NCBI GenBank assembly: GCA_035448625.1
Contig: DAOTJI010000019.1
Span: 1 to 37,396 of the forward strand
Direction of reading: 5' to 3'
Source of the DNA: UBA8904 sp035448625
Lineage (GTDB): Bacteria > Desulfobacterota > Syntrophia > Syntrophales > Smithellaceae
DNA length: 37,396 nt
Shown: piece after piece, positions 25,947 through 33,941 of the stretch
How the letters are laid out: every line of letters starts with the position of its first letter
How positions within the stretch are numbered: position 1 is the stretch's first letter
The notes under the pieces: generated by a model
Database searches by the model: none
What the model was told of the DNA's origin: nothing
Seen by the model: only the letters and a program-made list of their open reading frames with translations
Translations under genes and position numbers: made by a program

Positions 25947-27695
25947 ATGCGCAGGATATTGAATACAAAAGAGAACGCATTTGCCGCTCATTCCGGTGGG
26001 GCTGGCGGGCGACATCCAAACAACGCCTCTTCCCCGCGGATGGAAGATTCTCCGCCGCTTGCCGCCGGGATTTTCAATTTTGTCCTGGTCCTTTTGCTGT
26101 TGACGGCGACGGCCGCGTGCGAGAGGTCGCCGCATACGGGAAAAGCCGGTTCCAAAGGGGACAAGCCGCCCGCCTATGGCGATATTCTGGTGCGGGGCGA
26201 CATCGGGGACGCGAGCAACCTGATCCCGCTTCTGGCATCCGATTCGGCGTCCCACGCCGTGGGCGGCATGGTCTTCAACGGGTTGGTCAAGTACGACAAA
26301 GATATGAACATCGTCGGCGATCTGGCCGAATCCTGGGAAATTTCGCCGGATGGTCTGTCGATCACCTTCCACCTGCGCAAAGGCGTCCGGTGGCACGATG
26401 GTCAGCCCTTTACCGCCGACGACGTGCTGTACACCTATCAGGTGACGGTGGATCCCAAAACACCCACCGCGTATGCCGGAGATTTTCAGAAAGTAAAAAA
26501 AGCCCAGGTCCTGGATGATCACACCTTTCGCGTCACCTACGACAAGCCTTTTGCGCCTGCTCTGATCAGCTGGGGGGCCGCAATTTTGCCCCGTCACCTG
26601 CTTGCGGGGCAGGACATTACGAAAAGCCCTCTTGCACGCCATCCCATCGGCACCGGACCCTACCGGTTCAAGGAATGGTTGCCCGGTCAGAAAATCGTTC
26701 TGGTGTCCAATGAGGATTATTTTGAAGGGCGCCCCTATCTGGACGGCCGGATCACGCGAATCATTCCCGACACCGCCACGATGTTTCTGGAGCTTCGCGC
26801 GCAGAATATTGGCATGATGGGGCTCACGCCGCTGCAGTACACGCGGCAGACGGAAAATAACCTGTTCCGGCAGAATTTCAACAAGTACCGCTATCTGGCT
26901 TTTGCCTACACCTATCTGGGCTACAATTTGAAGAACCCGCTTTTTACGGACCGGCGGGTTCGGCAGGCCATCTCCCATGCCATCAATAAAGACGAAATCA
27001 TCAGCGGAGTGCTGCTGGGCCTGGGCAAACCGGCGACGGGGCCTTACAAGCCGGGCACCTGGGCCTACAATGATCAAGTGAAGACCTACCCCTACGATCC
27101 GGCCAGGGCGCGCGAACTCCTGAGGCAGGCCGGGTGGGCGGACGTAAACGGTGACGGTGTGCTGGACAGGGACGGCCGATCCTTTGAATTTGAAATTCTG
27201 ACCAATCAGGGCAATGAAACCCGCCAGAAATGCGCGGAAATTATTCAGCGGCAGCTCAAAGAAATCGGCATTGCGGCGAAAATCCGCGTGGTGGAATGGT
27301 CGGCCTTTGTCACCCATTTCATCAACAAGCGGCGCTTTGACGCGGTCATTTTGGGCTGGACCATTCCGCCGGACCCGGACGCTTACGACGTGTGGCATTC
27401 CGGCAAGACCGCGCCGGAAGAGCTCAACTTTGTTTCCTACCACAATCCGGAAGCCGATGAGATGCTGGAGAAGGGCCGCGGCACTTTCCATCAGAAGGAG
27501 CGGAAAAAATACTACGACCGTTTTCAGGAAATCCTGGCGGAGGATCAGCCCTATACTTTTCTTTATGTTCCCGACGATTTAATCATTATTTCCAATCGCG
27601 TTCGCGGCATAGAGCCTGCGCCCGCCGGCATCGGCCACAACTTCATTCGGTGGTACGTTCCCAAAGACGAGCAGAAATACACGATGACCCGGTAG
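25947..27695 (+). CDS. Peptide/oligopeptide ABC transporter substrate-binding lipoprotein
   Basis: Extracytoplasmic solute-binding protein of family 5 (OppA/DppA type), 582 aa from 25947. A hydrophobic segment FVLVLLLLTATAAC gives a lipobox with Cys58. The mature part has GDLAESWEISPDGLSITFHLRKGVRWHDGQPFTADDV, the family signature, and GTGPYRF, NEDYFEGRPYLD and DRRVRQAISHAINKDEI. The start is unclear: 25947 leaves an overlong 57-residue N-terminal stretch, while Met32 (26040) gives a 26-residue signal without basic residues or a ribosome-binding site. Two tiny overlapping ORFs (25858-25908, 25905-25940) precede it. No permease or ATPase genes adjoin, so it is an orphan binding protein. Confidence 0.9.
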   Translation: MRRILNTKENAFAAHSGGAGGRHPNNASSPRMEDSPPLAAGIFNFVLVLLLLTATAACERSPHTGKAGSKGDKPPAYGDILVRGDIGDASNLIPLLASDSASHAVGGMVFNGLVKYDKDMNIVGDLAESWEISPDGLSITFHLRKGVRWHDGQPFTADDVLYTYQVTVDPKTPTAYAGDFQKVKKAQVLDDHTFRVTYDKPFAPALISWGAAILPRHLLAGQDITKSPLARHPIGTGPYRFKEWLPGQKIVLVSNEDYFEGRPYLDGRITRIIPDTATMFLELRAQNIGMMGLTPLQYTRQTENNLFRQNFNKYRYLAFAYTYLGYNLKNPLFTDRRVRQAISHAINKDEIISGVLLGLGKPATGPYKPGTWAYNDQVKTYPYDPARARELLRQAGWADVNGDGVLDRDGRSFEFEILTNQGNETRQKCAEIIQRQLKEIGIAAKIRVVEWSAFVTHFINKRRFDAVILGWTIPPDPDAYDVWHSGKTAPEELNFVSYHNPEADEMLEKGRGTFHQKERKKYYDRFQEILAEDQPYTFLYVPDDLIIISNRVRGIEPAPAGIGHNFIRWYVPKDEQKYTMTR

Positions 27696-27733
27696 CGGGG
27701 AACGGTCTTGCCCCCCCGTCCAATAAAAAATGC

Positions 27734-27762
27734 TTGACAATAGAACGTACGTTCTATATAAG
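27734..27762 (+). promoter_or_regulatory. lexA promoter with embedded SOS operator
   Basis: Perfect -35 TTGACA (27734-27739), a 17-bp spacer and -10 TATAAG (27757-27762). The spacer contains the perfect 16-bp palindrome TAGAACGTACGTTCTA (27741-27756), which holds the GAAC-N4-GTTC core of Gram-positive-type LexA boxes. A repressor bound here would cover both promoter boxes. A further GAAC half-site follows at 27762-27766. Transcription should begin at about 27769, next to the ATG at 27770. Confidence 0.85.
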
Positions 27763-27769
27763 AACGGCC

Positions 27770-28357
27770 ATGAAAAAAATCCGTGACATAAAATCCGTTG
27801 AACAGAGCCTGGTGTCGTTTTACCGCCGTCAGAAGCGCATGCCCACGTACGCCGAGATGATGGACCTCTTTGCGGTGCGCTCCAAAAGCGTTGTTTTTTA
27901 CTGGATCGAGAAGCTCATAGAAAAAGGCATTCTGGAAAAAGACGCACAGGGTTTTCTCAAGCTCTCGGGCATTTCCTTCGGCATTCCCCTGGTCGGCAAT
28001 GTGGCCGCCGGAATTCCCGCGTCAGCCGAAGAAAGCCCGCGGGATATTCTGTCGATGGACGAATACCTCGTGGCGAGGCCTGAGGCTTCTTTTTTGCTCA
28101 GGGTTACGGGAGATTCGATGATCGGCGCGGGCATCATGGAGGGCGATCTGGTCGTGGTCGAGCGGGAGCGGGCGCCCCGAAGCGGCGACATTGTGCTGGC
28201 CGAAGTGGACGGCCAGTGGACCATGAAATATTTCCGCCGCCAGGGCGGGAAAGTTGTCCTGGAGGCCGCCAATCCGGCTTATCCTGCGATTTGTCCCAAA
28301 GAAGAACTCAAAATAGGCGGCGTGATCACCGCCTCCGTCAGAAAATATCTGATGTAA
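27770..28357 (+). CDS. lexA: LexA-family SOS repressor
   Basis: Transcriptional repressor with S24 self-cleavage domain, 195 aa. N-terminal winged helix (about 10-65, RMPTYAEMMDLFAVRSKSVVFYWIEKLIEKGIL) belongs to a divergent LexA subgroup. The scissile bond is Ala80-Gly81 in NVAAGIP, with catalytic Ser116 in GDSMIGAG and Lys153 in WTMKYF; all are intact, so RecA-stimulated autocleavage is expected. The start is ATG 27770, which makes the winged helix complete; the frame is open upstream to 27650 but lies before the promoter. No Shine-Dalgarno site precedes the ATG, consistent with a leaderless transcript. A small gene follows after 29 nt. It could be a LexA paralogue rather than the main SOS repressor. 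Confidence 0.88.
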   Translation: MKKIRDIKSVEQSLVSFYRRQKRMPTYAEMMDLFAVRSKSVVFYWIEKLIEKGILEKDAQGFLKLSGISFGIPLVGNVAAGIPASAEESPRDILSMDEYLVARPEASFLLRVTGDSMIGAGIMEGDLVVVERERAPRSGDIVLAEVDGQWTMKYFRRQGGKVVLEAANPAYPAICPKEELKIGGVITASVRKYLM

Positions 28358-28386
28358 CCCGGATCAGAGAAAATGGAGTAAAAAAG

Positions 28387-28614
28387 ATGCGCGCGATCAT
28401 CAGTGTTTCGGGATGGCCCGGCGCCGTGAATGGCCGTCGAAACGTCACGTTGAGCAGAACATCACCTGCAGCGGCAGCGTGCAAAACAGGAAAAACGGGC
28501 CGCGGCCTGACGGCGGCCGAAATCGACCGGTTGATTTCCGCGGCGGGCGCAGTGGTTTTGGCCCTGTCCGCCCTGTATTTCGCTCCGATCGTCGGATCTA
28601 TTTTTTTGAAATAG
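28387..28614 (+). CDS. Small single-helix membrane protein downstream of lexA
   Basis: Unrecognised protein of 75 aa. The N-terminal 45 residues are basic and Ser/Thr-rich (MRAIISVSGWPGAVNGRRN and onward), then LTAAEIDRLISAAG leads into a hydrophobic helix LISAAGAVVLALSALYFAPIVGSIF (about 49-74) at the extreme C-terminus, so it looks like a tail-anchored or single-pass inner-membrane protein. GGAG lies 11 nt before the ATG. It starts 29 nt after lexA on the same strand with no terminator between, so it should be under the same LexA operator. A longer in-frame extension upstream to 28216 overlaps lexA and is rejected. Whether it is a true gene is inferred from ribosome-binding site, context and helix. 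Confidence 0.6.
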   Translation: MRAIISVSGWPGAVNGRRNVTLSRTSPAAAACKTGKTGRGLTAAEIDRLISAAGAVVLALSALYFAPIVGSIFLK

Positions 28615-28645
28615 CCGGGCAGCGTGAAGAACGCCTTTTGCCGTT

Positions 28646-31096
28646 TTATCTTTTCAATTCCTGCCGGATCGCGAGGCCGATGGTTTCCATCACATAGGGT
28701 TTTTTCACATAGGCGCCCGCGCCGAGTTGCTGTGCCGTCAGGACCCGCTCCGTTTCGGAATACCCGCTGACCAGAATCGTCTTCTGCTTCGGATTGACCT
28801 CGCGGATGAGACGGTAGGTTTCCAGACCGTCCGGCCCCGGAGACATGATCATATCCAGCAGAACCAGATCCGCCTGCCTCTCCCGAAGAAATTGTACCGC
28901 CTGCTCCCCGCCGGAAGCCGTCTCGACCGTATAGCCCAGCTTGCGGAGCAGACAGGAAGCAACTTCCCGCTGCTCGGCGATATCATCCACGACCAGGATC
29001 AGCTCCCCTTGCCCCCGATATTCCTCCGGCGGCGTTCTGGGCTGCGGTGCCGCCGCCTCCTCCCGGGTTACGGGGAAGTACAGGGTGAAGGCGGTTCCCT
29101 CTCCCTCCTTCGTTTGAATGTCGATATAACCGTTCTGGTCCTTCACGGTTCCCCAGACAATCGGCAGGCCCAGCCCCGTTCCACTCCACCCCATCGTCTT
29201 TTTGGTGAAAAACGGCTCAAAGATTTTATCCAGATGCTCCGCCGGAATTCCCGTGCCCGTATCCGATACGATCAGCAGGGCGTAATCCCCCTCCCGAACT
29301 TCTTCCTGTCCGATCAGGATCCTGTCCACGTAACGGTTTTGCGTCCGGATGACGACTTCGCCCGAGTCGGCGATGGCCTCCGCCGCGTTGAACACCAGAT
29401 TCATCAGGGCCTTTTCCAGATGAACGGGTGAGCCTTTGATATTGAGGAGGCTGGGATCGAGCTCCGTCCGGAAGGCTACCCGGGGATGGTCGCCCTTGAT
29501 TTTCCCAAAGATGGGGGTGTTCAGAAAACCGTCAACGATCCGATTGAGGTTCACGATGTCCGTCACGGCGACTCCCCGCCGGGCCAGGGTGAGAAGATCC
29601 TGAATGATCACCGAACCTTTCTTCGTGGACTGGAGGATCTTCTCCACGTTTTTTCTGGCTTTGTGATCCTCGGGAAGCTCCAGAAGGAGCAGTTCCGAAT
29701 AACCGGATAAAACTCCCAGAACATTGTTCAAATCATGGGCCACGCCTCCGGCCAGCTGCCCCAGGGCCTCCATCTTTTCCGCCCGGTGCAGCCGTTCCTC
29801 CAGCTTCCGCTTTTCCTGTTCCTCTTTCCTGCGCTCGGTTACATCGCGGCCGACGGCGATAATCTGAACCGGTATTTGATGCTCGTCGCGCAGAAAAGAA
29901 AGATTGACCTCCATTCGGATCGTCGAGGCATCCTTTTTGTAAAACTCCAGTTCCACCATTCGCTGCCGGTGGGGATTCACCGCCGGATCTTTCTCCATCT
30001 CCATTTCTATTCGGTACACTTCAAGGGCCAGCTTCAGGGAATCGGGGCTCAGCATCTCGTCCAATGTCTGTTCCATCGCCTCCTCGACGGTGAAGCCGCG
30101 AAGCCTCAGGACGGTCCGGTTTACGTAAGTGATTCGCAGGTTCATGTCCAGGATCATGATCAGATCGGCCGTGTTTTCCGCGATCAGGCGGTATTTCGTT
30201 TCGCTCCGTCTCAGCGCTTCTTCCGACCGTCTTCGTTCGGTGATGTCCCGGGCAACGGCAATCATGCCGGCAACTTTTCCATCGCGGATAATCGGAGAAC
30301 CGCTCACTTCACCGAACTTTACGGCCCCATCCCTGTCCCTGAATTCATAAATGGTTGCCGGAAGGGCGTTTCCTTTGAGAACCAGGTCTGCGTGTTCCAG
30401 GGCCAGTTCCAGCGACTCCTCGGAGAGAATGTTCCCCAGGTCGCCGACGGACCGGCCGATGAATTCCTGCGGTTTGTATCCCAGCGCTTTTTCCATGCTC
30501 GGAGAAAGGCTGATGATCCTGAAGTCGGTGTCCAGGATGAAAATGACATCCGTGATATGTTCAAAGCTTTGCCGGTAGAACTCTTGCAGCGTCCTGAGCT
30601 CCCGGTTTGCCGCTTCCAGATCCTGCATTTTCTTCTCGAGCTTCCGGAAGAGCGCCTCATTGTGATGCCGCAGGAACTCCATGTCTTCGCCCAGCGGTTC
30701 TTCCGCTCCGGATGGACCGGCTTTGCTTTCCTGCAGAAGATCGTTCAGGACATGGATCAGAGCTTCCGGTTCCTGGGGCTTGAGCAGGAATCGGTCCGCT
30801 CCAAGGTTCAGGGCAAAGGCCTCGTCCTTCGGCTCGGTATAGGTGGCGGTATAGAAGACAAAGGGGATGGATTTCAGCTTCGGATCCGTCTTGCATTCCC
30901 GGCATAGGGTATAGCCGTCCATGACGGGCATCAGGATGTCCGAAATGATCAGGTCCGGCGGCTGAACCCTGATGGCGTCCAGGGCATCCTTGCCGTTTTC
31001 CGCTTCCCGGACGTTCCACCCCCGGCTTTTCAGAATGCTGGCCAACAGGTAAAGATTGTTGGGGTTGTCATCGACGATGAAGATTTGTTTTGTCAT
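28646..31096 (-). CDS. Soluble hybrid sensor histidine kinase (REC-PAS-PAS-HisKA-HATPase-REC)
   Basis: Cytosolic multidomain kinase of 816 aa with no membrane segment. Order: receiver domain (2-122, phospho-acceptor Asp53 in ISDILMP), coiled coil (about 138-172), PAS with PAC (173-288), PAS with PAC (298-422), dimerisation/phosphoacceptor helix with His454 (AGGVAHDLNNVLG), ATPase domain with N-box NLVFNAAEAI (566-575), G1 DTGTGIP (612-618) and G2 GTGLGLP (639-645), then a C-terminal receiver (697-815, Asp748 in LLDMIMSPGPDG). The N-terminal receiver suggests that it is itself controlled by another kinase. ATG 31096 is preferred because GGGGG is 7 nt upstream; ATG 31102 abuts it. No dedicated response-regulator gene is adjacent. 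Confidence 0.93.
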   Translation of the reverse strand: MTKQIFIVDDNPNNLYLLASILKSRGWNVREAENGKDALDAIRVQPPDLIISDILMPVMDGYTLCRECKTDPKLKSIPFVFYTATYTEPKDEAFALNLGADRFLLKPQEPEALIHVLNDLLQESKAGPSGAEEPLGEDMEFLRHHNEALFRKLEKKMQDLEAANRELRTLQEFYRQSFEHITDVIFILDTDFRIISLSPSMEKALGYKPQEFIGRSVGDLGNILSEESLELALEHADLVLKGNALPATIYEFRDRDGAVKFGEVSGSPIIRDGKVAGMIAVARDITERRRSEEALRRSETKYRLIAENTADLIMILDMNLRITYVNRTVLRLRGFTVEEAMEQTLDEMLSPDSLKLALEVYRIEMEMEKDPAVNPHRQRMVELEFYKKDASTIRMEVNLSFLRDEHQIPVQIIAVGRDVTERRKEEQEKRKLEERLHRAEKMEALGQLAGGVAHDLNNVLGVLSGYSELLLLELPEDHKARKNVEKILQSTKKGSVIIQDLLTLARRGVAVTDIVNLNRIVDGFLNTPIFGKIKGDHPRVAFRTELDPSLLNIKGSPVHLEKALMNLVFNAAEAIADSGEVVIRTQNRYVDRILIGQEEVREGDYALLIVSDTGTGIPAEHLDKIFEPFFTKKTMGWSGTGLGLPIVWGTVKDQNGYIDIQTKEGEGTAFTLYFPVTREEAAAPQPRTPPEEYRGQGELILVVDDIAEQREVASCLLRKLGYTVETASGGEQAVQFLRERQADLVLLDMIMSPGPDGLETYRLIREVNPKQKTILVSGYSETERVLTAQQLGAGAYVKKPYVMETIGLAIRQELKR

Positions 31097-31140
31097 GTTC
31101 ATTCCCCCGGCCGGCGGCCGTCTTGCGAAAAAATCTTTTG

Positions 31141-32715
31141 CTAGCGTTTTTCCGCTTCGATTTTCAGAATTTTGTCCACGTTGAAAATTCTCTTTTCCCG
31201 CCGCTCCAGGCAGAAGGCTTCGAGGCCGAGGTACGGGTAGCCCTTGTATTCCATGTTTCCCATGAACAGGGGCCTCACCGTCCGGCGCGATTTTTCGTCC
31301 TGACTCTTGAGGTAAAGGATTTCGATATTTTTCTTTTCGGCGATCGCCGCTTCGATCAATTTCATTTTGTCCTCGCGGCTGAAAGTTTTGGCGGCCCGGG
31401 CGTATTGAAGATCGGTGAGAAATTTCACCACGCGCCAGTCCATCAGAATGTGATTTTTTTGCAGGGGCTTCTTGAGGATAATGCCGTCGAGGGTCGTACA
31501 GCGCGACAGGGCCACGTACATCTGCCCGTGGGCAAAGGTGCCCCTTCCTACGTCGATCATCACGTTCTCAAAGGTTTTCCCCTGACTCTTGTGAATGGTG
31601 ACCGCGAAGGCCAGGCGCACCGGATACTGCCGGAAAGAGCCGACCTCCTCCGAACGCAGCTCTTCATTTTTCAGGAAGAAGCGGTAGATTTTCCAGGTGT
31701 AGGGCTCAATGCGCGCCGTGTTGCCGTTGTCCAGATCGGCCACAATCACATCCTCGCCTTCCTCGTCCTTTTCAAACTTGCGGATTTTTCCGATGGTGCC
31801 GTTGATCCACTGGCCGAACGAGTCGTTGTTGAGCAGCATGATCTGTGCGCCCTTTTTGAGCTTCAGGTCCACGGCGGTCGGCAAATATTCCCTGCCGAAA
31901 TCGCCTTCGATTCGTCCCCTGGCTTTCCAGGCGCGGCCCGGCAGTTCGGCCAGCCGTTTTTCATTGATCGCGTCGGCCAGATCGTTGGTGCTGGTGAGGG
32001 ACAGATACAAGGAGCCGGGGGGCGCTTCGAAGAACGGGTTGCAGCGAGAATTAAACCGGGCCAGATCATTGTCCGTCACGGAGCGGTTGCGGATGGCGTT
32101 GAGCAGACGGACAAACTCCTCGTCCTTCTGACGGTACACTTTTTCCAGCTCGACATACTCGATATCCAGCGCCTCAAAGGCTTTTGCGCTGAAAAAATAC
32201 GGCGTCGGGTAATGGTCTTTGAAAATCTCCCGCTCCGCAGACGAGACGACCGGCGGCAGCTGGTACAGATCGCCGATAAAAATCATCTGAACGCCGCCGA
32301 AAGGCTGTTTTTCGCTGGGGCCGTTGATGCGCAAAAATTTGTCGATGCAATCCAGCAGATCGGCGCGCACCATCGAAATTTCGTCAATGACGATGGTGGT
32401 CAGCTTCTGATAGAGGGTCGGCCGGTCCCTTTCCCCTTTTTTCTTTCGCTTGATCGACGCCGGCGTGACGTTGGGCTTGAAATGAAAAAAGGAATGGATG
32501 GTCTGGCCTTCGACATTGACCGCCGCCACGCCGGTCGGCGCCAGAATCACCACTTTCTTTCGCGTGGTGTCCCGGAAATACTTGAGCAGCGTTGACTTCC
32601 CCGTGCCCGCCCGACCGGTAATCAGGAGGTTTTTCCGCGTATCTTCCATGAGCGCAATTGCCCGCTGGAATTCGGCATTGAAATCAATCTCGACCGGACT
32701 GGATGGCTGGATCAT
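31141..32715 (-). CDS. PIF1-like SF1B DNA helicase with C-terminal WYL domain
   Basis: ATP-dependent 5'-3' helicase of the RecD/PIF1 group, 524 aa. Motifs: I GRAGTGKS (34-41), Ia APTGVAA, II DEISMV, III GDLYQLPPV, the 2B/SH3-like insertion, V TIHKSQGKTF, and VI YVALSRCTTLDG. Residues about 445-520 (KMKLIEAAIAEKKNIEILYLKS, then RRTVRPLF, YPYLGLEAFC and KRIFNVDKI) match a WYL domain, a ligand- or nucleic-acid-sensing SH3-like fold that modulates some bacterial Pif1 helicases. Likely works on structured or single-stranded DNA in replication or repair. AGGAA lies 7 nt before the ATG. Its 3' end is 44 bp from the kinase start, so the two may be co-transcribed. Confidence 0.92.
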   Translation of the reverse strand: MIQPSSPVEIDFNAEFQRAIALMEDTRKNLLITGRAGTGKSTLLKYFRDTTRKKVVILAPTGVAAVNVEGQTIHSFFHFKPNVTPASIKRKKKGERDRPTLYQKLTTIVIDEISMVRADLLDCIDKFLRINGPSEKQPFGGVQMIFIGDLYQLPPVVSSAEREIFKDHYPTPYFFSAKAFEALDIEYVELEKVYRQKDEEFVRLLNAIRNRSVTDNDLARFNSRCNPFFEAPPGSLYLSLTSTNDLADAINEKRLAELPGRAWKARGRIEGDFGREYLPTAVDLKLKKGAQIMLLNNDSFGQWINGTIGKIRKFEKDEEGEDVIVADLDNGNTARIEPYTWKIYRFFLKNEELRSEEVGSFRQYPVRLAFAVTIHKSQGKTFENVMIDVGRGTFAHGQMYVALSRCTTLDGIILKKPLQKNHILMDWRVVKFLTDLQYARAAKTFSREDKMKLIEAAIAEKKNIEILYLKSQDEKSRRTVRPLFMGNMEYKGYPYLGLEAFCLERREKRIFNVDKILKIEAEKR

Positions 32716-32887
32716 GACACATTCCTATATGGCGCTGTTGTTTTTAAACATAATTTGTTTCGGTATTCAATCAGGATTATTTGATTTTCCCGGGCCGCTG
32801 GTGTAAAAAACCGGACCAGCCTGCAAAATCAGGCGTCAAGAAGTCGTTGTTTTTTTGATACGAAAATCATCTTATGAAGGAGGAAAT

Positions 32888-33391
32888 ATGCGCAAGGTCC
32901 GGTTAGCGGTTCTGGGAGGGTTGCTGATCGTGGTTTTTTGCATGTCGGTTACGGCGCAGACGCCCGCACTTTCAGACGGCGCCAAAGACGCGCTGATCAA
33001 AAGCCAGGTGGAAACCGCGGTCAGCATGCTGGGGGCGATTCACGCCCGGCAGCAGAAAGGGGAGATGAGCGCGGAAAAAGCAAAAGAACTGGCCGCCGGC
33101 CTGCTGAGGGAACTGCGCTACGGAAAGGATGGGTATTTCTGGGCCGACACGACCGAAGGCGTCAACGTAGTGCTTTACGGCCGCAAGGATACGGAAGGCC
33201 GCAACCGGCTGGCCGACAAGGATGCCAAAGGCGTTTTCTACGTGAAGGAATTTCTGGCACGGGGCAAAACCGGCGGCTATGTCGAATACCTCTTTACCAA
33301 AAAGGGCCAGACTGCGCCTCTGCCCAAGCGATCCTATGTTCTGCTGTGTAAACCCTTCGGCTGGGTTGTCGGAACGGGATATTACCGGTAA
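32888..33391 (+). CDS. Periplasmic stand-alone single-Cache domain protein
   Basis: Exported protein of 167 aa. Signal peptide 1-23 (MRKVRLAVLGGLLIVVFCMS, then VTA before the cut). The mature part is one sCache_2-type ligand-binding domain: a long helix (DALIKSQVETAVSMLGAIHAR), then GYFWADTTEGVNVVLYG, EGRNRLADKDAKGVFYVKE, GGYVEYLFTKKG and the closing KPFGWVVGTGYY. Such domains normally form the sensor part of kinases or chemoreceptors; here there is no transmembrane output domain, so it would be a free periplasmic binding protein. AAGGAGGA lies before ATG 32888, excluding the upstream in-frame start at 32855. Ends at a strong terminator. Confidence 0.85.
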   Translation: MRKVRLAVLGGLLIVVFCMSVTAQTPALSDGAKDALIKSQVETAVSMLGAIHARQQKGEMSAEKAKELAAGLLRELRYGKDGYFWADTTEGVNVVLYGRKDTEGRNRLADKDAKGVFYVKEFLARGKTGGYVEYLFTKKGQTAPLPKRSYVLLCKPFGWVVGTGYYR

Positions 33392-33410
33392 AGCTCCGGC
33401 GGTAATCAAC

Positions 33411-33445
33411 AAAAAAGTCAGGGCCGGCAATGCCCTGACTTTTTT
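33411..33445. terminator. Bidirectional intrinsic terminator
   Basis: AGTCAGGGC (33416-33424) and GCCCTGACT (33432-33440) form a 9-bp stem with a 7-nt loop, flanked by A6 and T6, so it can end both the Cache gene (plus) and the ferritin-like gene (minus). A second small stem CCGGGC/GCCCGG (33447-33467) lies next to it. Confidence 0.9.
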
Positions 33446-33485
33446 ACCGGGCCTGTTGGACGCCCGGACGAAAGCAACGGTCTTG

Positions 33486-33941
33486 CTACCAGGCTTCCGG
33501 GAAAGCCATGTTCGTATATAGATCCTCGAGTTTTTTCTTGTGGCCGCGCTCCATCGACGCGAGCTCCTGAAACACCTTCTTCTGTGCCTTGTCCGCGCTG
33601 GTTTTGGCCAGCTGGGTATACATCTGCATGGCGGCAAGTTCGTTTTTGATGGCGATCACCAAACCGTCAACCGGTTTCAAATCGGGCGTCAACGGAGGCG
33701 TGGGGAGCTCGTCCGCAACCTTGTAATCCGCCGATTCGGAAAAATTAAATTTTTCGGCGCCCTTGGCCAGATAGCCTTTTAACGTGAGCCTGTGCCGGGC
33801 TTCTTCATCGGCCAGCTCTTGGAACAGTTTTTTGAGCGCGGCCTCCTTCGCTTTTTTGGCTACGCTGCTGTAGAATTTATAGGCGGCGATTTCGGCTTTG
33901 ATGGCGTTGGCGATGATCTTTTTGAATTCACTCTGGGTCAT
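33486..33941 (-). CDS. Rubrerythrin/ferritin-like diiron protein
   Basis: Four-helix diiron protein of 151 aa. Ligand pattern of the rubrerythrin erythrin domain: Glu17 (KAEIAAYKFY), Glu47-x-x-His50 (DEEARH), Glu101 (NELAAMQMY) and Glu131-x-x-His134 (MERGH). There is no C-terminal rubredoxin CxxC domain, so it needs an external electron donor if it acts as a peroxidase. Such proteins protect anaerobes from peroxide or store iron. AAGGAG lies about 11 nt before the ATG, and a promoter is predicted at 34051-34079. Residues 60-90 between the two helix pairs are Pro-rich (ELPTPPLTPDLKP). Confidence 0.9.
   Translation of the reverse strand: MTQSEFKKIIANAIKAEIAAYKFYSSVAKKAKEAALKKLFQELADEEARHRLTLKGYLAKGAEKFNFSESADYKVADELPTPPLTPDLKPVDGLVIAIKNELAAMQMYTQLAKTSADKAQKKVFQELASMERGHKKKLEDLYTNMAFPEAW

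Noticed and set aside
25865..26518. 217-codon plus-strand ORF overlapping the peptide-binding protein
   Set aside because: An alternative frame of a gene with clear family motifs; the translation has no coherent domain.
28216..28386. N-terminal extension of the small membrane protein into lexA
   Set aside because: The extension is out of frame with and overlaps lexA; a ribosome-binding site marks ATG 28387 instead.
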